A stretch of DNA of 64,000 bases. Origin: Yersinia frederiksenii ATCC 33641 (GTDB lineage Bacteria > Pseudomonadota > Gammaproteobacteria > Enterobacterales > Enterobacteriaceae). The notes beneath the pieces were generated by a model, which searched no databases, was not told the origin of the DNA, and worked only from the letters and a program-made list of their open reading frames with translations. The stretch spans positions 3,583,886-3,647,885 of the forward strand of contig NZ_KN150731.1 of NCBI RefSeq assembly GCF_000754805.1, read 5' to 3'. Position 1 is the first letter of the stretch. Every line of letters begins with the position of its first letter. Position numbers and translations under genes: made by a program. Shown piece after piece: positions 26,848 through 35,879 of the stretch.

Positions 26848-26988
26848 ATGACTAAAGTACGTAAACGCGTTCTTGATGCACTTTCCATCAACGTCAACAA
26901 CATCACTAGCTTGGTCGGGGTGTTACTCCCTACAGCCCCAAAGGTGACAAAAGCGGCGCATATCCTAACCTTATTAACAGCAATATAA
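26848..26988 (+). CDS. yjjY: YjjY-like conserved small protein, 46 residues
   Basis: A short frame of 46 codons starts MTKVRKRVLDALSINVNN and ends LTLLTAI. It matches the E. coli YjjY small protein from memory in length, start (MTKVR), the block LDALSINVNN and the hydrophobic C-terminus. It lies divergent to arcA, the same position as in E. coli. No strong Shine-Dalgarno is visible. Its function is unknown. It overlaps the arcA 5' regulatory region, so conservation could partly reflect DNA or RNA elements. The conserved peptide across distant genera argues for real coding. Confidence 0.7.
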   Translation: MTKVRKRVLDALSINVNNITSLVGVLLPTAPKVTKAAHILTLLTAI

Positions 26989-27600
26989 CAGTGTGAGCCG
27001 AATGTACCACCCAACAAAACTACGCTTTGTTGACATATATCAAATTCAATTGTAGCACGTTAACACTTTTGTGAAAAAGACTTACAAGAATACCAGCTTA
27101 AGCGATAGTTGGTTAAATTATGTGATCGATTCAGTGTTATTAATATTAAAAATTGGAAGACAGACGTAACAAAAAAATGAAATTTCTAATCTATTGATTT
27201 TTATTGTTTAAAATCAATATTCTTTCGACATAAAGCCAATGAACAGCTTTTTCTTGTCAGCGGTCTATTTCATCGAAAAGCATAAGAAGAATTATCATCA
27301 ATGTTAGTCAAATGTAAAGTGAAGTGACAAAGTTTTCATTTTTGTTGCGTTTAAAACCATTTGAACCCATAGCCAGTCTATTTTGTCCCTTCAATGAGGT
27401 TTTATCCTGTAGCGGGTATCGATTGTCTGCCAGGAGGATTCATATCATTAAGGTGAAAAAAAATGAGTAAAGTTAATTGTATTGACCAAGGCTAATTAAA
27501 TAGTTTTATTCCCTATTATTTTAGGGGGATTTTTATGTGTATCCGCTGATAATGCTTCCTGAATTAGACGATTACCCATTATACGGGGGCTAATTTCTTG
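26989..27600. other. Long AT-rich gene-poor region before thrL
   Basis: Apart from the FNR-like box, this stretch has no clear gene. A strong Shine-Dalgarno-like aggagg near 27432-27437 has no ATG at the right distance. A 10-codon frame (27463-27495, MSKVNCIDQG) has aaggtg upstream and is followed by a weak tcccta/taggg hairpin with a T-rich tail near 27510-27534. This could be a leader-type unit, a remnant gene or chance. Confidence 0.4.
27030..27043. promoter_or_regulatory. FNR-like box upstream of arcA
   Basis: TTGAC-ATAT-ATCAA matches nine of ten positions of the FNR consensus TTGAT-N4-ATCAA. It lies about 285 bp upstream of arcA and 42 bp after the yjjY stop. Confidence 0.6.
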
Positions 27601-27620
27601 GTGGCGGCGGATGAAAAAAT

Positions 27621-27650
27621 TTGACTTGAGAGGACGATTGCTTTAACCAA
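27621..27650 (+). promoter_or_regulatory. thr operon promoter
   Basis: The -35-like ttgact (27621-27626) and the downstream ctttaacca segment correspond in order and spacing to the E. coli thrL promoter, remembered as TTGACT ... CTTTAACCAATA. It lies about 40-65 bp before the thr leader peptide. Confidence 0.7.
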
Positions 27651-27686
27651 TAGAGGGAGAACTTAATTTACGAGACAGACAGAGAC

Positions 27687-27755
27687 ATGCGATACATCAG
27701 CCTGAACACAACAATTATTACCACCACCGAAACCACAGGTTACGGGGCGGGCTGA
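27687..27755 (+). CDS. thrL: thr operon leader peptide
   Basis: A 22-residue leader peptide, MRYISLNTTIITTTETTGYGAG, with its middle rich in Thr (seven codons) and Ile (three codons). It ends in TGA 25 bases before the attenuator hairpin. Ribosome stalling at these codons when threonyl- or isoleucyl-tRNA is scarce prevents terminator formation, as established for E. coli thrL. The overall plan (basic start, Ile-Ser, Thr tract, Gly-x-Gly-Ala-Gly end) matches E. coli, although Tyr, Leu, Asn and Glu interrupt the tract. Confidence 0.92.
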   Translation: MRYISLNTTIITTTETTGYGAG

Positions 27756-27772
27756 CGCGTACAGGAAACAAC

Positions 27773-27812
27773 AAAAAAAAGCCCGCACCTAGACAGTGCG
27801 GGCTTTTTTTTT
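27773..27812 (+). terminator. thr attenuator terminator
   Basis: The arms gcccgcac (27781-27788) and gtgcgggc (27796-27803) are followed by nine T. The A-run just before the stem extends it. The hairpin lies between thrL and thrA and is the attenuator proper. Confidence 0.93.
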
Positions 27813-27874
27813 CAATCAAATCTTTGCAAAAAAGTTTGCGATAAAAATAGCGCGAAAGCGGGAGAAAACCAGAA

Positions 27875-30334
27875 ATGCGAGTGCTGAAATTTGGCGGGAC
27901 ATCAGTAGCAAATGCAGAACGCTTTATGCGTGTTGCCGATATCATTGAAAATAATGCGCGTCAGGGGCAAGTGGCTACGGTGTTATCCGCTCCCGCTAAA
28001 ATTACTAATCACCTGGTTGCGATGATTGACAAAATGGTCGCTGGGCAAGATATCTCACCAAATATTAGCGATGCAGAGCGGATTTTTTCCGAGTTGCTGC
28101 GTGGATTGGCTGATGCGCAACCCGGTTTAGACTATGAACGCCTGAAAGCACTGGTGGCCCATGAGTTTGCGCAACTCAAACATGTTTTGCACGGTATCTC
28201 TTTGCTGGGTCAATGCCCGGAGAGTATCAATGCCTCAATCATCTGCCGTGGCGAAAAACTTTCCATTGCCATCATGGAAGCGGTATTCCAAGCCAAAGGT
28301 TATAAAGTCAGCGTGATTGATCCGGTGGAGAAATTGCTGGCTCATGGCCATTACCTTGAATCCACAGTTGATATCACTGAGTCAACCCGCCGTATCGGTT
28401 CCAGTGCTATTCCTGCTGACCACATCATCCTGATGGCGGGTTTCACCGCCGGTAATGATAAAGGTGAGCTGGTGGTGCTGGGCCGTAATGGTTCCGACTA
28501 TTCCGCTGCTGCTCTGGCGGCGTGTTTACGTGCTGACTGTTGTGAGATCTGGACTGATGTTGATGGGGTATATACTTGTGACCCGCGTGTTGTTCCTGAT
28601 GCGCGATTGTTGAAATCGATGTCATATCAAGAGGCTATGGAACTTTCCTATTTTGGTGCCTCAGTTCTCCACCCTCGTACTATTGCTCCCATTGCCCAAT
28701 TCCAAATTCCTTGCCTGATTAAAAATACCTCGAACCCACAAGCACCCGGCACCTTAATTGGTGGCGAGAGCAGCGACGATGGCTTCCCGGTTAAAGGCAT
28801 CACCAACCTGAATAATATGGCGATGATTAACGTCTCAGGTCCCGGCATGAAAGGGATGGTCGGTATGGCAGCCCGTGTCTTTGCGGTAATGTCTCGCAGC
28901 GGTATTTCAGTGGTGCTGATTACTCAGTCATCTTCTGAATACAGCATCAGTTTCTGTGTGCCGCAGTCAGAGCTATCCCGCGCCCGTAGAGCACTGGAAG
29001 ACGAGTTCTATCTGGAGCTGAAAGACGGCCTGCTGGAGCCTTTGGATGTCATGGAGCATCTGGCGATCATCTCAGTGGTCGGTGATGGTATGCGCACCCT
29101 GCGTGGGATTTCGGCCCGTTTCTTCTCAGCGCTGGCCCGTGCCAATATCAATATCATTGCCATTGCTCAAGGTTCATCTGAGCGCTCTATTTCGGTGGTA
29201 GTCAGCAATGATGCAGCCACTACCGGTGTGCGTGTTTGCCATCAGATGCTGTTCAATACCGATCAGGTTATTGAAGTGTTTGTCATTGGTGTTGGTGGCG
29301 TCGGTGGGGCATTAATCGAGCAAATCTATCGTCAACAACCTTGGCTGAAACAGCGCCATATTGACTTGCGCGTCTGTGGTATTGCCAACTCCAAAGCCAT
29401 GCTGACCAATGTGCACGGTATTGCGCTGGATAACTGGCGTCACGAGCTGGCCGAAGTGAAAGAGCCGTTTAACCTGAGCCGCCTGATTCGTCTGGTGAAA
29501 GAGTACCACTTGCTCAATCCGGTGATTGTTGATTGTACCTCCAGCCAGGCGGTGGCTGACCAATATGCTGATTTCTTGGCAGATGGTTTCCATGTTGTGA
29601 CGCCAAACAAAAAAGCGAACACATCGTCGATGAATTATTACCGTCAGATGCGGGCAGCGGCGGCGAAATCCTGCCGTAAATTCTTGTATGACACCAACGT
29701 AGGCGCTGGCTTACCGGTAATCGAAAACTTACAGAATTTGCTTAATGCTGGTGACGAGCTGATGCGTTTCTCTGGCATTCTGTCTGGCTCACTCTCCTTT
29801 ATTTTCGGTAAGCTCGACGAAGGGATGACATTATCGGAGGCGACGTTGCAAGCCAAGGCGCTGGGGTATACCGAGCCCGACCCACGTGATGACCTTTCCG
29901 GGATGGACGTTGCGCGTAAATTGTTGATCTTGGCCCGTGAAGCAGGGTACAAACTTGAGCTGACGGATATTGAGGTTGAGTCAGTTCTGCCAGCAAGCTT
30001 TGATGCTTCAGGTGATGTCGATAGCTTCCTCGCGCGCCTGCCATCACTGGATGCTGAGTTCACTCGTCTGGTGGCAGATGCCAGCGAGCAGGGCAAAGTG
30101 CTGCGTTATGTCGGGGTTATCGAAGAAGGGCGTTGTATTGTCCGGATGGATGCTGTGGACGGTAACGACCCACTGTATAAAGTTAAAAATGGTGAGAATG
30201 CGTTGGCCTTCTATACCCACTATTATCAGCCAATTCCGTTGGTACTTCGCGGATATGGTGCGGGTAATGACGTGACTGCTGCCGGGGTGTTCGCCGATCT
30301 TTTACGCACATTATCATGGAAGTTGGGAGTTTAA
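27875..30334 (+). CDS. thrA: Bifunctional aspartokinase I / homoserine dehydrogenase I
   Basis: ThrA catalyses the first and third steps of threonine synthesis, phosphorylating aspartate and reducing aspartate semialdehyde to homoserine. The 819-residue product matches E. coli (820). The N-terminal kinase opens with [17 protein letters not shown]. Central ACT-type regulatory domains for threonine inhibition follow ([19 protein letters not shown] and [10 protein letters not shown]). The C-terminal dehydrogenase has the NAD(P)-binding [17 protein letters not shown] and the substrate segment [19 protein letters not shown]. It is first of thrABC, with thrB beginning two bases after its stop. Confidence 0.98.
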   Translation: MRVLKFGGTSVANAERFMRVADIIENNARQGQVATVLSAPAKITNHLVAMIDKMVAGQDISPNISDAERIFSELLRGLADAQPGLDYERLKALVAHEFAQLKHVLHGISLLGQCPESINASIICRGEKLSIAIMEAVFQAKGYKVSVIDPVEKLLAHGHYLESTVDITESTRRIGSSAIPADHIILMAGFTAGNDKGELVVLGRNGSDYSAAALAACLRADCCEIWTDVDGVYTCDPRVVPDARLLKSMSYQEAMELSYFGASVLHPRTIAPIAQFQIPCLIKNTSNPQAPGTLIGGESSDDGFPVKGITNLNNMAMINVSGPGMKGMVGMAARVFAVMSRSGISVVLITQSSSEYSISFCVPQSELSRARRALEDEFYLELKDGLLEPLDVMEHLAIISVVGDGMRTLRGISARFFSALARANINIIAIAQGSSERSISVVVSNDAATTGVRVCHQMLFNTDQVIEVFVIGVGGVGGALIEQIYRQQPWLKQRHIDLRVCGIANSKAMLTNVHGIALDNWRHELAEVKEPFNLSRLIRLVKEYHLLNPVIVDCTSSQAVADQYADFLADGFHVVTPNKKANTSSMNYYRQMRAAAAKSCRKFLYDTNVGAGLPVIENLQNLLNAGDELMRFSGILSGSLSFIFGKLDEGMTLSEATLQAKALGYTEPDPRDDLSGMDVARKLLILAREAGYKLELTDIEVESVLPASFDASGDVDSFLARLPSLDAEFTRLVADASEQGKVLRYVGVIEEGRCIVRMDAVDGNDPLYKVKNGENALAFYTHYYQPIPLVLRGYGAGNDVTAAGVFADLLRTLSWKLGV

Positions 30335-30336
30335 AT

Positions 30337-31266
30337 ATGGTTAAGATCTATGCTCCGGCATCGATTGGCAATGTCAGCGTCGGGTTTGATGTGCTGGGTG
30401 CGGCGGTTTCACCGATTGACGGCACCTTGCTGGGTGATTGTGTCAGTGTGACGGCGGCAGAGAGTTTTAGTCTGCGCAATGAAGGCCGTTTTGTCAGTAA
30501 ACTGCCTGACGACCCGAAACAGAATATTGTTTATCAATGCTGGGAGCGTTTTTGCCAAGAAATGGGCAAAGAGATCCCGGTGGCGATGGTATTGGAAAAG
30601 AATATGCCGATTGGCTCAGGGCTGGGGTCTAGCGCCTGTTCGGTGGTTGCCGGGTTGATGGCAATGAACGAATTTTGTGGCCAGCCGTTGGACAAAGTCA
30701 CCTTGCTTGGCCTGATGGGGGAACTGGAAGGGCGGGTATCCGGGAGTGTTCATTTTGATAATGTTGCACCGTGCTATTTGGGTGGAATGCAGCTGATTCT
30801 TGAGCAGGATGGCTATATTAGCCAAGAAGTGCCTGGTTTTGATGACTGGCTGTGGGTGATGGCATATCCGGGCATCAAAGTGTCAACGGCTGAAGCGCGG
30901 GCGATTTTACCAGCACAGTATCGCCGTCAGGATTGCATCACGCACGGGCGCAATGTCGCCGGATTCATTCACGCCTGCCACACTCAGCAACCAGATTTGG
31001 CCGCTAAAATGATGAAAGATGTCATCGCCGAGCCTTATCGCACCCAATTATTGCCGGGCTTTGCGGCTGCGCGGCAAGCTGCGCATGATATCGGTGCATT
31101 GGCCTGTGGTATTTCCGGCTCCGGCCCGACTCTGTTTGCCGTCTGTAACGACTCAGAAACCGCGCAGCGTATGGCGAACTGGCTACAAAATCATTACCTG
31201 CAAAACGACGAAGGTTTTGTTCATATTTGCCGTCTGGATACCGCAGGCGCACGACTACTGGGATAA
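30337..31266 (+). CDS. thrB: Homoserine kinase
   Basis: ThrB phosphorylates homoserine for threonine synthesis and belongs to the GHMP kinases. The 309-residue product has the N-terminal [21 protein letters not shown], the phosphate-binding loop [17 protein letters not shown] and the C-terminal [12 protein letters not shown]. The start at 30337 is two bases after the thrA stop. The frame extends to 30316, but that would overlap thrA and lacks homology. It is cotranscribed with thrA and thrC. Confidence 0.97.
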   Translation: MVKIYAPASIGNVSVGFDVLGAAVSPIDGTLLGDCVSVTAAESFSLRNEGRFVSKLPDDPKQNIVYQCWERFCQEMGKEIPVAMVLEKNMPIGSGLGSSACSVVAGLMAMNEFCGQPLDKVTLLGLMGELEGRVSGSVHFDNVAPCYLGGMQLILEQDGYISQEVPGFDDWLWVMAYPGIKVSTAEARAILPAQYRRQDCITHGRNVAGFIHACHTQQPDLAAKMMKDVIAEPYRTQLLPGFAAARQAAHDIGALACGISGSGPTLFAVCNDSETAQRMANWLQNHYLQNDEGFVHICRLDTAGARLLG

Positions 31267-31269
31267 CGC

Positions 31270-32559
31270 ATGAAACTGTATAACCTTAAAGATCACAACG
31301 AGCAGGTCAGCTTCGCGCAAGCGATCACACAGGGCCTGGGCAAGCAGCAGGGGCTTTTTTTCCCGCTGGAATTACCTGAGTTTGAACTGACTGAAATTGA
31401 TAAATTGCTGGATCTGGATTTTGTGACACGCAGCAGCCGTATTCTGTCTGCATTTATTGGTAGTGAAATTGCTCCCGAAGTCTTAACCAAACGCGTGCAG
31501 GCGGCTTTTGAGTTCCCGGCACCGGTAGCGCAGGTTGAGAATGATATCGCCGCACTGGAGCTGTTCCACGGCCCGACATTAGCATTCAAAGATTTCGGCG
31601 CACGTTTTATGGCGCAAATGCTGGCTGAAGTGGCAGGCGACCAGCCGGTGACTATCCTAACGGCGACCTCTGGCGACACCGGTGCAGCAGTAGCCCATGC
31701 GTTCTATGGCCTGAAAAACGTGCGTGTGGTTATCCTCTATCCCCGCGGCAAAATCAGCCCACTGCAGGAGAAACTGTTCTGTACATTGGGTGGCAATATT
31801 CACACCGTGGCAATTGATGGCGATTTTGATGCTTGTCAGGCACTGGTGAAACAAGCCTTTGATGATGAAGAGTTAAAGCAGGAATTGAGCCTTAACTCTG
31901 CTAACTCAATCAATATCAGCCGTTTATTGGCGCAAATCTGCTATTACTTTGAAGCCGTAGCCCAACTGCCACAAGAGGCACGTAATCAACTGGTTATCTC
32001 TGTGCCAAGTGGTAATTTTGGTGATTTGACGGCTGGCCTGCTGGCTAAATCCTTGGGATTGCCGGTTAAGCGTTTTATCGCCGCCACCAATGCCAATGAT
32101 ACCGTGCCGCGCTTCTTGGTTAATGGCCAGTGGCAGCCAAAACCTACGGTGGCGACGTTATCGAATGCCATGGATGTCAGTCAGCCAAATAACTGGCCAC
32201 GGGTTGAAGAACTCTATCGCCGTAAAATCTGGCAGTTGAAGGATTTGGGCCATGGTGCGGTCAGTGATGATGTAACCAAAGACACCATGCGTGAGCTGGC
32301 TGGCTTGGGCTATATCTCAGAACCTCATGCTGCCATTGCTTACCGTGTTCTGCGTGACCAATTGCAAGATGGTGAATTCGGGTTGTTTATCGGAACTGCA
32401 CATCCGGCGAAATTCAAAGAGAGCGTAGAAGAGATTCTGGGGCAAGAGTTGCCGTTGCCAAAACCACTGGCGGTACGGGCGAAATTACCTTTGCTATCCC
32501 ACGATTTGTCAGCAGATTTTGCCGAATTACGTGGTTTCTTGATGGCCTTGCCGAAGTGA
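31270..32559 (+). CDS. thrC: Threonine synthase
   Basis: ThrC converts O-phosphohomoserine to threonine with pyridoxal phosphate. The 429-residue product (E. coli 428) has the N-terminal MKLYNLKDHNEQVSFAQA, the PLP-lysine region GPTLAFKDFGARFMAQ, the phosphate-binding TATSGDTGAAVAHAF and the SVPSGNFGDLTAGL segment. It begins three bases after thrB and ends the operon. Confidence 0.98.
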   Translation: MKLYNLKDHNEQVSFAQAITQGLGKQQGLFFPLELPEFELTEIDKLLDLDFVTRSSRILSAFIGSEIAPEVLTKRVQAAFEFPAPVAQVENDIAALELFHGPTLAFKDFGARFMAQMLAEVAGDQPVTILTATSGDTGAAVAHAFYGLKNVRVVILYPRGKISPLQEKLFCTLGGNIHTVAIDGDFDACQALVKQAFDDEELKQELSLNSANSINISRLLAQICYYFEAVAQLPQEARNQLVISVPSGNFGDLTAGLLAKSLGLPVKRFIAATNANDTVPRFLVNGQWQPKPTVATLSNAMDVSQPNNWPRVEELYRRKIWQLKDLGHGAVSDDVTKDTMRELAGLGYISEPHAAIAYRVLRDQLQDGEFGLFIGTAHPAKFKESVEEILGQELPLPKPLAVRAKLPLLSHDLSADFAELRGFLMALPK

Positions 32560-32591
32560 TTTTTATGAGTTAGTTATTTAGCCAGGCTGTT

Positions 32592-32620
32592 GAGTAGGAG
32601 GGCCGGTCGGCCTCCTACTC
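32592..32620. terminator. Hairpin after thrC
   Basis: The perfect 10-bp arms gagtaggagg (32592-32601) and cctcctactc (32611-32620) with a GC-rich loop lie 32 bases past the thrC stop. No T-run follows, so it may be a 3'-end stabiliser or a Rho-associated end rather than a simple intrinsic terminator. Confidence 0.5.
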
Positions 32621-32701
32621 CTGTGGCTGGCACGAGATATTGCCCGCTCACTCAACCCTCCATCCTTCAAACTCAGTCCCTAAACAACTTAATACCAAAA
32701 C

Positions 32702-33475
32702 CTAATTTTCGCTTCGCTTAAATACCAACTCGTTTTTAGCTGATAACCCGGCATCAAATTCATAACCTTCCAAATTAAAATCAACCAGTTGCTCTGGTTT
32801 GGTCAATTTGTTTTGAATGATAAAACGACTCATAAGCCCGCGCGCTTTTTTGGCGTAGAAACTGATGATTTTATACTTCCCGTTTTTCTCATCCAAAAAG
32901 ACCGGCTTAATCAGTGAACCGGTTAATTTGGCTGGTTTTACTGCCTTAAAGTACTCATCAGAAGCCAGATTAATCAGCACGTTATCGCCTTGCTGCTCCA
33001 GTGCCTGATTCAGTTTTTCGGTTATCTGATCACCCCAGAATGAATAGAGATCTTTGCCGTTTGGATTAGCCAGCTTAATCCCCATTTCCAGCCGATAAGG
33101 CTGCATCAGATCAAGCGGCCGTAGCACACCGTATAGACCAGAGAGCATACGCAAATGTTGTTGGGCAAAATCAAAATCAGCAGCGCTGAAATCTTGTACT
33201 TGCATCCCGGTGTAGACATCACCTTTAAAGGCCAGGATAGCCTGGCGCGCATTGTCCGGCGTGAAATCTGGCTGCCATTCGCTAAAGCGGGCGGCATTTA
33301 ATCCCGCTAGTTTGTCGCTAATCCCCATCAGACTGCTGATTTGCGCGGGCGTCAACTCACGGCAAATCTCGATAAGTTGTTGTGATTTATCCAACATTTC
33401 AGGCTGAGTAAACTTCTTGGTCGCTAATGGACTTTGAAAATCAAGGGTTTTGGCTGGGGAAATAATAATAAGCAT
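32702..33475 (-). CDS. yaaA: Peroxide stress protein YaaA
   Basis: YaaA (DUF328 family) limits free iron and DNA oxidation during peroxide stress. In E. coli it is in the OxyR regulon. The 257-residue product is one shorter than E. coli. It starts [20 protein letters not shown] and carries the family segments [40 protein letters not shown] and [13 protein letters not shown]. An ERIC element lies just upstream, between the gene and its likely promoter or within the 5' leader. No OxyR site was recognised. Confidence 0.95.
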   Translation of the reverse strand: MLIIISPAKTLDFQSPLATKKFTQPEMLDKSQQLIEICRELTPAQISSLMGISDKLAGLNAARFSEWQPDFTPDNARQAILAFKGDVYTGMQVQDFSAADFDFAQQHLRMLSGLYGVLRPLDLMQPYRLEMGIKLANPNGKDLYSFWGDQITEKLNQALEQQGDNVLINLASDEYFKAVKPAKLTGSLIKPVFLDEKNGKYKIISFYAKKARGLMSRFIIQNKLTKPEQLVDFNLEGYEFDAGLSAKNELVFKRSEN

Positions 33476-33490
33476 GGCGACATCCTATTT

Positions 33491-33614
33491 ATTCCCGTCA
33501 TACTTCAAGCTGCAGGTGTTGGCTGCATTCGTTCACCCCAGTCACTTACTTATGTAAGCTGCCAAGGACTCACTTATTTGCCATCTTCCTACTACTCGAA
33601 TTATTTAGGGTATA
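33491..33614. repeat. ERIC (IRU) element
   Basis: About 124 bp closely follow the ERIC consensus as remembered: cccgtcatacttcaagctgc at the left end, the central caccccagtcacttacttat, and ctcgaattatttagggtata at the right end. It lies 16 bp before yaaA (which runs away from it) and about 430 bp upstream of talB. ERICs are imperfect palindromes that fold as RNA when transcribed. Confidence 0.88.
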
Positions 33615-34048
33615 TCCAAATAACACACTGTAGCAAAAAGCAGCCGTCAGCTAAAAGAAGATTGGTCGATTGCTAAGATAGGTAGGCGGTCTGCCTGATA
33701 AGGGATATAGTTTTTACAACTTAGGTCTCCAATGACTGAAAACGTTGTTTGGCTAAATCGTCTCAGCACCACAATAATGGACTAAGTTGCTATTAACCTG
33801 CCGGTTTCCAGCTGTTTTAAAAGGCGAAAACGGTTGCGAATCGGATAGTGTTGGTTTGCGCCTTTTTTAGTCTGTTTAACTGCCTTGCACCGAGGCTTAC
33901 GCATGTTATTATCAAGACAAGGCAGAGTGTCGAAATAGCCAATTGTGAGAAATAGCTAACATTGGAAAAGGGGTGATTAGCTGTTTCAACAGAGATAAAA
34001 AGCAGCGACATGCCAAAAGTTCATGCACATACGATGAGAAACGACAAC
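33615..34048 (+). promoter_or_regulatory. talB upstream region
   Basis: The 434 bases after the ERIC carry no convincing gene. The small minus frame at 33817-34011 has no family features. The region probably contains the talB promoter and a long leader; no specific operator was recognised. Confidence 0.45.
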
Positions 34049-35002
34049 ATGACCGATAAACTTACTTCCCTACGTCAAATCACCACGGTAGTAGCAGATA
34101 CTGGGGATATCGCGGCAATGAAACTGTATCAGCCGCAAGATGCAACCACCAACCCATCACTGATTCTGAATGCTGCGCAAATTCCTGAATACCGCAAACT
34201 GATTGATGAGGCTGTTGCTTGGGCGCGTGAACAAAGTAGCGACCATGCTCAACAGATCGTTGATGCGACAGACAAACTGGCTGTCAATATTGGTTTGGAA
34301 ATTCTGAAGCTGATCCCAGGCCGTATTTCTACTGAAGTTGATGCCCGTCTGTCTTATGACACTGTTGCCAGCGTGGCAAAAGCCAAGCGTCTGATCAAAA
34401 TGTATAACGAAGCTGGCATCAGCAATGACCGTATTCTGATCAAACTGGCTTCTACTTGGCAGGGTATTCGTGCTGCGGAACAGCTGGAAAAAGAAGGCAT
34501 CAACTGTAACCTGACTCTGCTGTTCTCCTTCGCTCAGGCGCGTGCTTGTGCTGAAGCGGGTGTGTTCCTGATTTCACCCTTTGTTGGCCGTATTCTTGAC
34601 TGGTATAAAGCCAATGGCGACAAAAAAGAGTTCGCACCAAACGAAGATCCAGGTGTTGTTTCCGTCACCGAGATTTACCAGTATTACAAAAAACACGGTT
34701 ATAAGACTGTGGTTATGGGCGCAAGCTTCCGTAATCTGGGCGAAATCATCGAGTTGGCAGGTTGTGATCGCCTGACTATCGCGCCATCTTTGCTGAAAGA
34801 GCTGGCAGAAAGTGAAGGCCCGGTAGAGCGTAAATTGTCTTATACCGGTGAAGTCCAGGCTAAACCTGCTCCATTGACTGAAGCTGAGTTCTACTGGCAG
34901 CACAACCAAGACCCAATGGCGATTGATAAACTGGCTGATGGCATCCGTAAATTTGCCATCGACCAAGGCAAACTTGAGAAAATGATCTCAGACCTGCTGT
35001 AA
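34049..35002 (+). CDS. talB: Transaldolase B
   Basis: TalB transfers a dihydroxyacetone unit from sedoheptulose 7-phosphate to glyceraldehyde 3-phosphate in the non-oxidative pentose phosphate pathway. The 317-residue product is the same length as E. coli. The Schiff-base lysine is in [14 protein letters not shown] (near residue 132). The barrel segments [13 protein letters not shown] and [16 protein letters not shown] are typical. The frame is open to 34010 with an earlier ATG, but [10 protein letters not shown] at 34049 matches the family. Confidence 0.97.
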   Translation: MTDKLTSLRQITTVVADTGDIAAMKLYQPQDATTNPSLILNAAQIPEYRKLIDEAVAWAREQSSDHAQQIVDATDKLAVNIGLEILKLIPGRISTEVDARLSYDTVASVAKAKRLIKMYNEAGISNDRILIKLASTWQGIRAAEQLEKEGINCNLTLLFSFAQARACAEAGVFLISPFVGRILDWYKANGDKKEFAPNEDPGVVSVTEIYQYYKKHGYKTVVMGASFRNLGEIIELAGCDRLTIAPSLLKELAESEGPVERKLSYTGEVQAKPAPLTEAEFYWQHNQDPMAIDKLADGIRKFAIDQGKLEKMISDLL

Positions 35003-35046
35003 TTTCTATAGCTTGCAGTAATTGATTATCCGCAGTTATTCGATGA

Positions 35047-35071
35047 AAAGGTGGCGTAAGCCGCCTTTTTT
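35047..35071 (+). terminator. Terminator of talB
   Basis: The arms aaaggtggc and gccgccttt pair with one wobble across a gtaa loop and are followed by a T-run. The hairpin lies 45 bases after the talB stop. Confidence 0.85.
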
Positions 35072-35163
35072 ATTGCCTGTCACTCGCGCCGGAGAGCAGT
35101 TCCAATGACGTTGAATATGCTATTATTCGCTACAGATAAAAGGCTTTTCGTCGAGGTAGTCAT

Positions 35164-35751
35164 ATGAATACATTACGTATCGGTTTAGTTTCAGTCTCAG
35201 ATCGCGCGTCGAGTGGGGTATATCAAGATAAAGGAATTCCAGCATTGGAAGCGTGGTTGGCGAGCGCGTTAACGACCCCTTTTGAAATCGAAACCCGTCT
35301 TATCCCCGATGAACAAACGCTGATTGAGCAAACCCTGTGTGAGTTAGTCGATGAAATGGGTTGCCATTTGGTGCTGACTACGGGGGGAACGGGGCCGGCA
35401 AGACGTGATGTCACTCCTGACGCCACTCTGGCTATCGCTGATCGTCAAATGCCAGGTTTTGGCGAACAAATGCGTCAAATCAGCCTTCATTTCGTTCCTA
35501 CCGCGATATTGTCTCGTCAGGTGGGGGTTATTCGTAAGCAAGCATTGATTATTAACTTACCTGGGCAGCCTAAATCGATCAAAGAAACCCTTGAAGGAGT
35601 GAAAGATGCTCAGTCAAAGGTTGTCGTCGCCGGTATTTTTGCCAGTGTACCTTATTGCATCCAATTATTGGACGGACCTTACGTCGAAACTAACAGTGAA
35701 GTGGTAGCGTCTTTTCGTCCTAAGAGTGCTGTTATTGGTGCAAAAGGCTAA
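35164..35751 (+). CDS. mog: Molybdopterin adenylyltransferase
   Basis: Mog adenylylates molybdopterin before molybdenum insertion by MoeA. The 195-residue product shows the MoCF-binding fold: an IGLVSVSDRASSGVYQDKG start, the active-site TTGGTGPARRDVTPDAT, and IINLPGQPKSIKETLEG. The length matches E. coli. The talB-mog order is the E. coli order. The promoter likely lies in the gap behind the talB terminator. Confidence 0.96.
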   Translation: MNTLRIGLVSVSDRASSGVYQDKGIPALEAWLASALTTPFEIETRLIPDEQTLIEQTLCELVDEMGCHLVLTTGGTGPARRDVTPDATLAIADRQMPGFGEQMRQISLHFVPTAILSRQVGVIRKQALIINLPGQPKSIKETLEGVKDAQSKVVVAGIFASVPYCIQLLDGPYVETNSEVVASFRPKSAVIGAKG

Positions 35752-35879
35752 ATTAGAATTTTCTATAGCATAAAACTCCGTTGTAAGCGTGTGGGGAATT
35801 TTGTACGGTATAGTCATGTTTACTTTACAAAAAGTTGGAAATATTTTTCTTCCCCTACTCTGGTTTACTACGGTGTCAT

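Noticed and set aside
33817-34011. 64-codon minus-strand frame upstream of talB
   Set aside because: It has no family resemblance and no ribosome site, and it lies in the expected talB control region.
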